A stretch of 64,000 nt of DNA, taken from contig JAOWCC010001598.1 of assembly GCA_030867875.1 (NCBI GenBank), positions 124,001 through 188,000 of the forward strand, read 5' to 3'. The notes below the pieces were generated by a model. It did no database searches and had not been told where the DNA came from. It saw only the letters and a program-made list of their open reading frames with translations. Both the position numbers and the translations under genes were made by a program. The stretch is from Actinernus sp. WN-2022. Taxonomy: Eukaryota; Cnidaria; Anthozoa; Actiniaria; Actinernidae. Shown piece after piece: positions 21,261 to 31,542 of this stretch; the stretch's first letter is position 1; each line of letters starts with the position of its first letter.

Positions 21261-21264
21261 ACTC

Positions 21265-21415
21265 AAATACTGTGTCGGGCATTTTTGATATATTGCGTAT
21301 TACAGATTTTATCCCTTTTCGAAGTCGAAAAAGTAGTCTTTCATCCCATTTTTATACAAACCAGGTCATAAAACCAGAATGAAAAATAATTTTAAAATTC
21401 CCCGACACAGTATTT
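21265..21415. mobile_element. Palindromic MITE, AAATACTGTGTCGGG ends
   Basis: Inverted ends AAATACTGTGTCGGG and CCCGACACAGTATTT, 151 bp. It shares the TGTCGGG core and size with the element at 9879-10028. Confidence 0.75.
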
Positions 21416-21974
21416 TAGAAACAGCTGTTTTCTACGAGTCTTGAAAATTTTAGGAAAATTGTACAAAACGCTAAAAGGCTGGACTTCAACAAAGTTCTGT
21501 TTTTGGCCGAAAAAAAGAGCAGAGAAACAGCCCGATAAAGGTTTTCGATTCATTTCACGGTTGACTAAAAAGTCCCGCCTCCAAAGGTAATCTCATTAAC
21601 ATTAGCCAATCAGAGCGATTCATGTTGTGTTCAGTCTCGGCCGATTACAAATTTCAGTCGAGCCGCAGAACAGAGAAAGCTATACAATTTGCCGATGCTC
21701 GATACTTCTACAGAAACTAGTTAGCTATAGCGTAGATTCCAGCTTAATTTCAAGGAAAAACACTCTCTTAGGAGTACAGAAAAATGGCACCACAGAAAGC
21801 AAACAATTAATATCATGCAGGGAAAACCACTGAAGCGCACGGCTCGATCCACACCAATGTACACGGTAGACTGTTTATGTCATTCTAAAATTTTTCATCT
21901 CGCTGAAACAAAACCAGCAAACCTTAGCTTCGTGCATTGAATTCTCTTTAAATTTTTGGCCGATTGAAGATAAC

Positions 21975-22185
21975 AAAACTTTATTGCTTCATTCTTTGTG
22001 GAATTTCAGTCTTCGATGATTCTAACTTCTTGGAACTTGAATTGAGTACCGCTTCCAAATTTACTCACAAACTAAATTATTCCAAACTAAATGATGCTGT
22101 GTTTTTCTTCTTCTTTTTTGAATACGGCACCAAGAAAGATCAACATCTACACTTTTGGGCTTTGCATTATAAACGTAGGAAATTT
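21975..22185 (+). repeat. Dispersed repeat, second copy of 12985-13180
   Basis: See 12985-13180. A 90-codon ORF across it (21964-22236) is not conserved as protein in the other copy. Confidence 0.7.
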
Positions 22186-22635
22186 TTACGAACGAAAAGT
22201 AGCGCAGAAAATCACAGGATAGCGAGAATGAAATAACATGCCCAGTGAATGACAGCAGCTGTCAATCATTTTTCGCGCCTATTTTAGCGGGAAATCAAAA
22301 AGTCGCATTTTCAAGGCTTTAAATATTTTTTTTGAGTTTGAGTTTTTTTTGTGATGCTAGATTAGGGCTTTTAGATTTCGAATTTGCAAAAAAACGCATT
22401 TTAGAAACTTTTCCATTTTGAACCTTTATCGAGACCTTAAAAGCCATTTCAAGTGATCTTGAGGAATTTAAGGAGAAGTACAGACAATCTATGGCGGTGC
22501 AACAACGGCAGATCGAAGTAATCAATCCCTCAGTAGCCTCGGAGTGCGTAAAAAGATGTTGGGTTTCGCCGTCGACGAGCTCACTGCAACGAGTGCAAAC
22601 CAAAGTTTCCGCCAAAGAAAGAGCGGTTTCCAAAG

Positions 22636-23466
22636 ATGCTGGACATGTTTTTTAGAGCTCCGTTGATAGTCGTGTTTATCGCCTTATTCTTCGTTCAGTG
22701 CTCATCGAAAAGTCATTTTGGCTTTGAGAAGAATCTTCGAGATCCATCTGAAGTTATTCTGAACATCACTTTTGCGTCAAAACAACCAATTCAAGCTGGT
22801 TTAGCCCGAGTTCATGGTCTGGCATGTGATGTCTTCGAGCGTGACTCGAAACGAAGTGAAACCCTGTCGGCTAAGATAGTTATTTCTCTCTTATTTTTAA
22901 GTGGAGATATTCAACTTAACCCAGAGCCCTACAAATATCCTTGCGGAATTTGTAGTAAACCGGTCAAGATAAACCAGAGGGGGATACAATGTGACTTTTG
23001 CGATATTTGGCACCACAAACAATGCATGGACATGAACACCATTGTCTACAATGCCTTGGCAAATTCATCCTGTGTTTGGGAATGTACATGTAATAACTGT
23101 GGTTCAATGCCAAACTCTTCTAGTTCTCTACTGGACTCCCGTGTTGATATCAGCCAAGTGAACAAGTATTCTTCCCTGAACGACTCATCAATCGCTAGCA
23201 TTGGTTCACCCGAGCATACCTCATCCCCAACACCAGCCGCAACATTAATTACTAGGACCAAGAATAATTCACCATCCAAACTTAAGATCTTAACAGTTAA
23301 CTGTCGAAGTTTGAGAAGTGAACAAAAACAATGTGCTCTGGTAGCCTTGGTTGATCATCATAAACGAAAAATTATCAACGCTACTGAAACTCACCTTGAT
23401 GGGAATATTTTGACAGCTGAATTGGGCCTTCGAGAATACGAAATCTACCGACTGTTTACCTATTAA
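22636..23466 (+). pseudogene. LINE ORF relic: 2A-like motif, PHD finger and start of APE endonuclease
   Basis: A 276-codon ORF. Residues 1-25 are hydrophobic. Around residues 84-98 is FLSGDIQLNPEP, a degenerate 2A-like sequence (consensus DxExNPGP) known from some APE-type non-LTR retrotransposons. Residues ~102-155 form a C4HC3 PHD finger (CGIC, CDFCDIWHHKQC, CTCNNC). From ~215 the apurinic-like endonuclease begins (LKILTVNCRSLR, then ATETHLD), but the ORF stops at 23466 after only ~60 endonuclease residues, and no reverse transcriptase follows. It is therefore a truncated LINE, probably CR1/L2-like. The 2A motif has Gln for Glu and Glu for the penultimate Gly, so ribosome skipping is unlikely. 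Confidence 0.85.
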
Positions 23467-23744
23467 ACATTTCCTCCCCTTCATAAAAAGTAGAAAGGGT
23501 GGTGAACTCAACAAAATGCTAAGTTTTACCAACAAATTCAATTCAAATCAAGTTCAAACTCTCCTAGCACACAGTACTTCCAATGGTTCATCAAATCCCC
23601 GCACTCTAAAAAAAGCTACCCACTTTCAACCCCAAATCATTCATAGAACTAGTCTAAATACAACTGAACTATTACCATTTTCATTGAAGTGTGACCCTGA
23701 AAGTTTCAAGTCTCGTTTCGAAAGAAGTATGCATGCGCACATAA

Positions 23745-24100
23745 CGAGAGGGACTGGGTTCGACGATTAGTCACTTGGAGAATAAATGTGTTTAAATCAA
23801 CAAGCGCTTTTGTGGCGCGGTGCGACAATCCACTGGATTAATATCTACCAGGCGTTCCTCGTGATTCGGCCAAGTTAAGCCTGACCGGGCAAGGTTAGTA
23901 AGTGGATGGGTGACCGTCAAGTTAAGTGGTACAGTAAGGTGTGTCAGGGGGGACAAGGACAAAATTGAGAGGCAGGGGGAAGGAAGGGGGAGGAAGTAGA
24001 GGGGAGGGGTGGTTTGTCAAAAAGTATTTTGTAGGGGAGGGGTGGGTGATTTCTTTTTCTTTTTAAATCCCCCCCCCCCAAAAAAAAATAACCCCTTTTT
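23745..24100 (+). repeat. Repeat containing a 5S-rRNA-like segment
   Basis: About 23838-23940 resembles 5S rRNA internal-promoter sequence: AAGTTAAGCCTGACCGGGCA, then GGTTAGTAAGTGGATGGGTG and ACC, against AAGCTAAGC...GGTTAGTACTTGGATGGGAGACC of animal 5S. It is followed by purine-rich GGGAGG runs. Upstream GGGACTGGGTTCGACGATTA is shared with 55690-55705 and, inverted, with 60760-60780. A fuller inverted copy lies at 60330-60830. This is probably a 5S-derived SINE or a retroposon carrying a 5S-like segment, not a functional 5S gene. Confidence 0.7.
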
Positions 24101-24213
24101 TTATGAATCCCAAAAAAATAAAAAATCCCTTTTTAGAATCATTGATATTCCAACCTAGGTTATTTGAAAAACAACCTGAAATTAGAAACAACCTACAACA
24201 ATCATATATAATA

Positions 24214-24684
24214 CAGGGCTCGAAATTGCGCCCGATACGGGCGTAAATACGCCTAGATTTTTTCGTTTTACGCCTAACGTTTTCCACTTAGGCGTAAAAT
24301 TACGCCTAGATCTTCTTATCGGTCTTATTTCCAAATCTCTAAAACTATCTGATTTTTTTGAAAAAAATTACTACCATTTGCAAGCAAGCGTTTAGTGTAA
24401 ACTTTTTTGTCTGTTGTTTCAAGTTTGAAATGCATAGTTTACTAATTACGCGGCGACGTTTGGCGTGTGAAGTCCGAACTTTAAACCGCAAAATGTCAAA
24501 GTTTGACAGCTCCTATCTATAGGTTTTGGCATGCAAAACATAGCCTTTTGTCATGCAAAACAACTCGTTTCGCGCGGGAAAATAGTTGACATTACGTTAC
24601 GCCTAAATTTTGGAGAATTACGCCTAAAAAATTTAAGCTGGGCGTAAAAGTATGCCTCCTTTTTTTTCTTAATTTCGAGCCCTG
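24214..24684. mobile_element. hAT-like MITE, CAGGGCTCGAAATT ends
   Basis: Inverted ends CAGGGCTCGAAATT and AATTTCGAGCCCTG enclose 471 bp with repeated TTACGCCTA/TAGGCGTAA words near both ends (at least seven). The CAGGG start fits hAT termini. The expected 8-bp target duplication is not intact (ATATAATA versus TAATAATT). Confidence 0.8.
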
Positions 24685-24854
24685 TAATAATTCTGTGCTA
24701 TTACCCCAGTGTGAGAACCACACAAACTGCATCATGATAAAACTCCCTTTGTTAACTATGAATAATTTGTTACTTAGAATATTTCCCAAGCACCTGAAGC
24801 AGCACTTCTACAATTTTACAAGGAATGGGCAGCCTCTACTTTAAAAAAAATATG

Positions 24855-24948
24855 CCGTACCAAGGGTAGGGGTTGAACCCAGAAAAATCAGATTATAATG
24901 GCTGACATACGTGTATACCCCTACCCTAACCACTAGACCATGAGTGAA
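24855..24948 (-). repeat. tRNA-like SINE or tRNA pseudogene
   Basis: On the minus strand CATGGTCTAGTGGTTAGGGT resembles an A box and GGGTTCAACCCC a B box, about 50 bp apart. The ends pair poorly as an acceptor stem and the spacing includes extra sequence, so a functional tRNA is unlikely. Confidence 0.5.
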
Positions 24949-25129
24949 CTGCTTGGTAGCAATTGTTTTTTTCAGGTATTTATATCAACTAATGATGAGT
25001 AGGTACATAAATTATAATAGTATTATAGTATTCAATACACTATAATTGGTAATACAACAACTCACAGAGTGTGCAATGGCAATTGCGGTCTCCAGTGAGT
25101 GGTCCTTACACCGAGGTTAAACCCAATAA

Positions 25130-25590
25130 ATCATGTGCTGTCCCTACATACAGTACATTTAGTATATTATAGTACCAAATCTTTCTTGTGTTTACTAGCC
25201 ATTTTCATCTCAATTCCCTCCTTCCATTTCACACTCATTATGTGAAGGAACTTTCCTTATTATGGTTATTATTCTGGATGTTATTGGTGTATTTCTGGTT
25301 GTTATTGTACGTTATACATCGTATTTGTAAAGTTTACCTAAAGGCTAAACATTTCCTCCTCTTCAGAAACGAAAAGGCAAGAAACATCTTTACCTCAGCA
25401 ATAAGTACATTGTATAACATATCTTACCGGTTTAGAAGCAGCTTTGTTCTTTCACACGTCAGCTTACATAATAAATCATGTCCTGTTCCTGTATACATAT
25501 AGTATAGTCTTTGCTGTGTTTATTACATTAGCCATTTTGATGTCAATTTCCTCCTTCCAGTTCACACGCACTCATTATGTGAAGGCACTG
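25130..25590 (+). repeat. Diverged tandem duplication, ~335-bp period
   Basis: AATAAATCATG...GTCC and TAGCCATTTT...CACTCATTATGTGAAGG-type words occur at about 25125-25260 and again at about 25470-25590. The copies are clearly related but diverged. Confidence 0.65.
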
Positions 25591-25599
25591 TTCTTTCCA

Positions 25600-26329
25600 T
25601 GATCTCAAGTGGTATCAAGACCATCCATGTAGCGTTATTCCCCGTATTATTGCCTCCATTTTGCCTTTTCACCGGGTATTTCGGCACGTTTTCCAATAAT
25701 CATAAGTCAGTAGTATACATTTTGTAAATCACATGTTTGTTTGGACTAAGTTGGAGTGAGTCGATCGACTCGCTGGTAAATCACATGTAGCACCTTTGAA
25801 TACAATCCAGTGGAGAATCATACCGTACAGACCTTTAGTAACGTATTTATCAGCTCTAAAACACTCCTATAACCTCTGTTTGTGGGTTTTCTTTCCATTT
25901 TCTTGTCCATTTTAATAGAAGCTCCATCTGCACCCGTATACATTTGAGATTTTAGAAACGGTACGTGCCGCTGACCACAAACAATGTCATGCTCACTGGA
26001 TTTTGGCGGGAAATAATGACGTCACCACAGGGATCCCAAGCCGCTGGGCTTTTGGCTATTTAGGCTACTCGTCTTTTTTCCAATGCAATGTTGTCTTGAA
26101 TATTCGTGGGAAGTATGGCGCACTGCTTTTCTAACCTTTTAAAAAATGTTCAAGTTCAATCGAGTCGAATATCACCTGGTCTACATCTCGACTGAAAAAA
26201 CAGTTCAACTACTACTGACTGTAGTTCTCGTGTGATAGCGATGTGTAAACCAACAAAGGACGTCACTCAAACTGGTTAGCTCAGATTGTTTTGTATCTCA
26301 CACACAATTCAGGTTACATTTTTCTGTAA
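25600..26329. other. No recognised feature
   Basis: No ORF or repeat structure could be supported apart from generic AT-rich sequence. Confidence 0.4.
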
Positions 26330-26625
26330 AAGTGTTCAAACCTAAAGTTGTCAAAACTCTAAAAAATAGTCTAGTATTTACAAACTCGGAAACATGGCTG
26401 AATTTCACGGTAACCAATGGCGAGATCAGTATCGATGGGTACAAGTTGTATAGACTTGATCGTCTACACAAGAAGGGCGGTGGTGTATGCGCTTACGTGC
26501 GGAAGGATATTACATCTTCTGTATTAAACGAGCTTACACAAATATCCGATGCTAATTTTCATCAGCTCTGGATAAAACTTCAATGCAAGAAATCAAAGTC
26601 AGTCGTGATATGTGTGTCATATCGA

Positions 26626-26785
26626 GAGCCGGCCTGTACCGCTCGAAACGAGCCACAGCATTGGCTTACCCAACAATACAAAACACCCTAACCTTTAGAA
26701 CATGCAGTACAAAAACAATGGCGCTACGCTATACAGTATAATGGGAGCAAACACAATACAGGTTTCGAGCGGTACTGTATTACTC
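26626..26785. mobile_element. 160-bp MITE with 8-bp target duplication, inside the LINE
   Basis: Flanked by CATATCGA on both sides (26618-26625 and 26786-26793). The inverted ends include GTACCGCTCGAAAC and GTTTCGAGCGGTAC. Excising it with one duplication rejoins the LINE frame at CVSYR/PPD. The 8-bp duplication fits hAT or P-type elements. Confidence 0.88.
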
Positions 26786-27174
26786 CATATCGACCACCAG
26801 ACTGTCCTCTGTCCTGTTTTGAGAACCTTTTCAAGCCTAACTATATCCAAGTTCTCACTTTAAGCAAACCGATTGTTGTTCTTGGCGACCTGAATTGTAA
26901 CACCTTGAAAGACGAGAACGGGGCGTTCGTAAATGTGTCTACTGAACTGAATCTCGCGCAAGTTATCAACACTCCAACCAGAATGACAAACACCTGCCAG
27001 TCACTCATCGATGTTATTCTTGTCTCGTCTCCTGCACTTGTACGCAACAGTGGTGTTTTCAATACTCCTATTAATGACCACCTTCCAATCTACGCCGTAT
27101 TTAGGTTGAAGTCCCGAAAGCCTCCACCTTGTTACATCATCGTGCGTAGCAGGCTATGTATTTCAGCATAGCTG

Positions 27175-27410
27175 GTGGGGGCCTACGTTCAACTCCACAC
27201 ACACTCCCCACTACATTCATATATTTTATACATACTACTCTCAAACACACATGTTGATTTTTACGGAGGGAGGAAACCGAAGAACCTGGAAAAAACCCTC
27301 GTGGCAAGAACAACATAACAAACAATCTCAACCCACATATGGCACCGACTCGAACTCGGGCCACAGCGGTGAAAGGCCAGCGCTAACACACTGCGCCACC
27401 CATGAGCCCT
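27175..27410 (-). mobile_element. tRNA-derived SINE
   Basis: Minus-strand head GGTGGCGCAGTGTGTTAGCG (A box) and CCCGAGTTCGAGTCGGTG (B box) about 45 bp apart, followed by a non-tRNA body. It is inserted into the LINE at 26330-27620, with imperfect GCTATGTATTT/GCTATTTA flanks as a possible target duplication. Confidence 0.75.
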
Positions 27411-27894
27411 CGCTATTTACCGCTGACCTTGCTGCTAACTCGGACCGAGGTAGTGAATGTCAAATTAGCGACCTTCAATGATGTTCTTCAGTCTACACTT
27501 GAAGCTCATGCCCCTGTTAGGACTTGAAAGATCCGCAGTCATCCTTGTCACAGTTTAATACGTCTCACCTGAAATCAAAGAGCTCATGAAATCTAGGAAT
27601 CAGCTTCACCGCCGTTTCTTATTATAATTATAGTTTTTAGATTACAATGTACATTAAATTAGACTTTAAATTATATTAGAATTGGTATTAACCATTTTAT
27701 ATATTTCTAATATTGTAATGTGTGTCAAGAAGCGCCTCAGGGAACACTCAATAAAGTATGTTTAGTAATTATATGTATGCGGGTACCAAAATTACTCTTA
27801 ATTTAGGAAATAGTTTTTAGAAATAGTTGGATAAAGGGAAATCATATAGGCAATAAGAAAAAAATGTCTCGTGGATGTGACCAAATTCCAAGAC

Positions 27895-28039
27895 GGTTAG
27901 ATAATGAACACTCGAGTTCTATGTGATTTAGAGTGCCTCGCATTTTAGATAGAACTCGCGCTAGCGCTCTCGTGGTTTTCAGTATCTAAATGCTCGGCAC
28001 TCTACTGATCACATAGAACTCTCGTGCCATTATCTAACC
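27895..28039. mobile_element. Palindromic MITE, GGTTAGATAATG ends
   Basis: Left arm GGTTAGATAATGAACACTCG then AGTTCTATGTGAT; the right arm is its imperfect inverse, ending CATTATCTAACC. The centre holds ACTCGCGCTAGCGCTC. About 145 bp, foldable along its whole length. Confidence 0.8.
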
Positions 28040-28119
28040 CTTACATAAACTACAGTATTTTACGAGGATTTCCAGCACTGAGAAATATCGTATCTGGACA
28101 GACGTAAAATACGATAATT

Positions 28120-29460
28120 TTAAGTGTGTGGACATCGCTTCTCAGCCAATCAGCGATTGCCACGTCACGCGCTTACCCTTGCTTCGAACAACCGGGCCCA
28201 GGTGCAAGTATTGTTTCTATAATAAATACAATAATACATACCTCCCGCACATGCGCGCTAAGTGGCTGCGCTGAAATCTCACTGTGGCTGTGGAGTTCAC
28301 CGACACGGAGCGTGCGAGTGTCTCTAAATGCGAGGATGGATACGTCAACGAGTTAATGGCCGCTGGCAATAGAGTCGAGGCGCTCTGGAATTAAGTGCGC
28401 ATTAGCAGCTGCGATCCACTGGGACGCGGACAAGGTGGAATTGTCGAAGGCAACCATCATGAAACAGGAACCAGGACGTCCCGCGGGTCGAAGGACAATG
28501 TGGGTTCCCAGGCCGGAAATCATGGTAGTGCGACCTTTCCCTTTTTAGGTGGAGTCTGAAAGCGAATGGCGAGAAAAGAACAAAAAATTAAAATAAATGA
28601 TAACAAACAGAAGGAAATATAAAATTCCACGGGATGGCAGCTTCGAGCCCAGGTAATCCGAGAGGGCTGATTTAGTTAACCTTTCAAAACTGCCATTAAA
28701 ACATTATTGCCCGATACCGAATAGTAAGGCGTGAGGTAAGAAGATGAAACAAGCGGTAGGGTAGGCGTAAATAAGACACGAAACACCACTATATTGATAA
28801 CCAAGATAACTTTAATGGCGGGCAAAGGTTGTGGCGAAGGGACCGCCTACACGAATCAAACTATGGCAATCGGTGATCAATAGCCAGAGTCCAGTGTTCA
28901 CAGTGGACGTGGGCCGGTACCGTCGGGGCCTTGTCTGTCCCTCTTCAGAGAGCATCTCGAGGCAAAATGACCAGGTCTACCGCAGTAGTAGCAGTGGTAA
29001 TTGTTGGCAGATGGCCGCGACTGGGGAGGCGAGGAGGGAGGCTGGGGCTGCATGCCTGTCAGCGCGGCTAAGGAGCTTCTCCGCACGCACCACGAACGCC
29101 ATTATCTTTTCATAATCCTTGTCGGCCAGCAAGGACATGAAGTACGCCTTGAACTCCTGCATTGGCCTGGGTCTCGTGAACGAGTGCGTAGTAGGGCGCC
29201 TTGTCATGTTTCACCAAGTGGGCGACCAGGCTTAATTGCTCTGCGAGGGCGAGCGCTTCGTATTTGTCGAAGTCCTCTATGCACCTGAAGGCGGTGCGTG
29301 AGATCTTTGCCAACAATGATGCGACCGATGGCTGTTGAGCCTCTTCTATCATCTTGAGGCGCTCTTGAATGGACGATATTAAAACACAACTTGGGTGAGC
29401 ACCGCACCTGTCACGTCAATCTCTAATGCCACATTAGCATCAATGGCGGCAAGCAGGCTT
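28120..29460 (-). pseudogene. GC-rich retroelement fragment with Gag zinc knuckle
   Basis: Much more GC-rich than its neighbours. On the minus strand, about 28952-28993 encodes CYYCGRPGHFASRC, a CX2CX4HX4C nucleocapsid zinc knuckle. Upstream minus-strand frames (28977-29352) encode helical Gag-like sequence (FKAYFMSLLADKDYEKIMAF; LVHETQANAG) but in different frames, so at least one frameshift is present. No protease or polymerase could be assigned and no LTRs were identified. Probably a Gag relic of an LTR retrotransposon. Confidence 0.6.
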
Positions 29461-29699
29461 CCTCGTCTCTCTGTCTTTTTAGTTCTATTTTTCAGTCTCT
29501 AATATTGTTTCTAGAGTCTCCTAAACTACACCCAAGGATCTCTAATGGTGCCCAGTCTATATTAATCGCTTTAAAACTGGATGAAAAGCAGTATCCGAGG
29601 TAGAAATGCAGCTGGTCTGGCCCGAAATTCGCGCGAAGCCATCTTGCAAACTCATGGCTGGTATACATCTACTCAACACTACTCTGGCTGCTACATCTC

Positions 29700-29905
29700 T
29701 GATATTGCTTGCGGGGGACATTAGTTGAATCCAGGACCAGCTACAGATCCTTGCAATGCGGACGAGCTACCCAAAGCCCGTGGGTTTAAAATAGCTCACT
29801 CGAATGTGCGAAGTATTGTGAAGAAGATGGACGACATACGACTTTTAACCCGCAGTAAACTCTTTGATATCTTCGCAGTTTCGGAGAGTACTTATTATTT
29901 TTAAG
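29700..29905 (+). pseudogene. LINE relic: 2A-like motif followed by endonuclease start
   Basis: GACATT, then (with one base missing) a frame reading ELNPGP, lies at 29717-29739. It follows a hydrophobic stretch and leads into KIAHSNVRSIVKKMDDIRLL and KLFDIFAVSES, the N terminus of an APE endonuclease. The layout matches the ORF at 22636-23466 but without a PHD finger. The single-base deletion and the loss of all downstream domains make it a relic. Confidence 0.7.
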
Positions 29906-30007
29906 ACATTTTCAAAACAGTTATCTCCTTGAATAAACGTATTTAGTTTTTCTTAGTGCTTTACTGTTATTATCATTCAATTGTGGAAATGTTATTATAT
30001 ATATCTC

Positions 30008-30775
30008 CATGACGTCATTGTATCGCCACTTAGCATCGATGGACTTCAAACAGAATACAGTAGAAACCCGCGTGTAAGAACCTAGATTTTTTTAAGTCTG
30101 GCAAAACAGGTTCTTGTATTTTGGGGTACTTGTTAACAATTTAGGCTAATTAGGTTCTTAAATAAAGAGATGTATGTAGTACAGTGTAGCTATTGACCAT
30201 AGAATATAAGAACCAAGCATGGGCGTGGTCCTCTAATATAGTATATTATCATAAATCATCTGTATTATACTTATCAAGACTTAACTTGTTTTACATGTGA
30301 CAAAACTGATCCTGTATGATAACTTTTTATCATTCAAACCAAACACAACAATTGATAGACGTCTCAAATGTACAGTGTCGAGCTACCTATCATAACTCAA
30401 ATGACTCTTTCATATAAGAACCTGTTTAACTTTGTCTGGCTAAACAGGTTCTTATATTTTTGGGTACTTAAATGCCAAATTTCTACCTAAAGGTTCTTAA
30501 ATCGTTAGGTTCTTGCACGCGGGTTTCTACTGTATACGAGATGTATTGTAGATTCCGACTATAAAACAACCTGCCAAGTGTGGCTAAGTATTCTCTTAAT
30601 TCTCGAGATCCTACAGCGTATTTAATATGAATAGCGTGTATGACGTCATTGTATCGTCATTCAGCATCGATTGACTTCAAACAGAATATACGAGATGTAC
30701 TGTAGATTCCGACTATAAAACATCCTGCCAAGTGTGGCTAGTATTCTCTTAATTCTCGAGATCCTACAGCCGATT
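30008..30775 (+). repeat. Tandem duplication (~130-160 bp unit), first copy interrupted
   Basis: TGACGTCATTGTATCG and GACTTCAAACAGAATA with TACGAGATGTA, GATTCCGACTATAAAACA and TTCTCGAGATCCTACAGC occur in both copies (about 30010-30612 and 30640-30770). The first copy contains the insertion at 30058-30532. Confidence 0.9.
30058..30532. mobile_element. 475-bp TA-targeted MITE with preserved empty site
   Basis: Ends CAGTAGAAACCCGCGTGTAA and its inverse, flanked by TA (30056-30057 and 30533-30534). The uninterrupted sequence CAGAATATACGAG in the neighbouring duplicate (about 30680) is exactly the predicted empty site. Internal AGGTTCTTA words are repeated in both orientations. Confidence 0.93.
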
Positions 30776-30850
30776 TTACCTGCAAGAGTTTTTTCAAACA
30801 ACCCCTGCCATTAAAGTCGGACCTCTTTAGCAATTTTCGGCTATTTTTAA

Positions 30851-30881
30851 CACCCCCCCCACCCCCCCCCCCCCCCCCCCC
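30851..30881 (+). repeat. Poly-C tract
   Basis: About 30 bases of almost pure C with a single A, a likely sequencing or assembly weak spot. Confidence 0.9.
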
Positions 30882-30959
30882 CAATTTCAATGTTGGTTTT
30901 CGAGAAGGCCGAAATGTTGCCTTTCTATCCCAACATTGTGAAGGGGAAGGGGGGATAAG

Positions 30960-31540
30960 CGAAGTCGGACGCGTTCGTTCAGTGTTCTGAATAGCCTTAT
31001 TTTGTCGGGCGGTCTGTACTTAATTGGCGAAGGTTGTCGTTGCTAAATTTATTTTTGAATGTTTAAAAATTAGAAATGATAGCGTTAGATTTGATTTAAC
31101 CTAAACAAGAGCCCATCTGGGCTTTCACTCGGGCCACATGAGATTGAAGATGAAATACACTTTCATTTGAAATCCTCTTAGTAATAACCAAAGGGAAGAA
31201 TTATTAGCTGAATTTAACAGTCTTTAGGAGTGGCTGGTAGCGCGGTGACTTTCATTCTCTGCTCCCCTAGTATATATGCATGTAGTTTAATATTTTTGTT
31301 TTTCTCGTATGTAAATTAAAGAAGTTGACCTTTTAATTTAAACACTACTTATTCATGTAACACACGTTTACAATTCAGTCTGCTGTTCTGTTATACTGCA
31401 GGTTCCGAGTACTAATACATGATTGTCTCAAATGTATGTTTATATTTGTACCATATTATAAGTTGTATCCTGTCCATCCTGTGATGGAGCTATATCAATT
31501 TGTGTGCCTCTGTGTAACTTTATCTGCTGTTCTTCGAAGC
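30960..31540. other. No recognised feature
   Basis: AT-rich sequence without supported ORFs or inverted repeats. Confidence 0.4.
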
Positions 31541-31542
31541 AT

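Larger units (their letters stand above)
26330..27620 (+). pseudogene. LINE endonuclease relic with two nested insertions
   Basis: Encodes an APE-type endonuclease of a non-LTR retrotransposon: NSETWL near the start, VVICVSYR, VVLGDLNCNT, SLIDVILVS and NDHLPIYAVF, the last being the catalytic (S/N)DH motif. The frame is cut by a 160-bp MITE (26626-26785) and then by a SINE (about 27140-27415). After the SINE, degraded frames (FNDVLQSTLEAHAP and EIKELMKSRNQLHRR-like) lead towards the reverse transcriptase, which is lost by 27625. Confidence 0.85.

Noticed and set aside
23838..23940. Functional 5S rRNA gene
   Set aside because: Only part of the 5S sequence is recognisable, the flanks are repetitive, and an equally diverged inverted copy exists.
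24855..24948. Intact tRNA gene on the minus strand
   Set aside because: A- and B-box-like words are present but no acceptor-stem pairing or sensible anticodon arm could be drawn.
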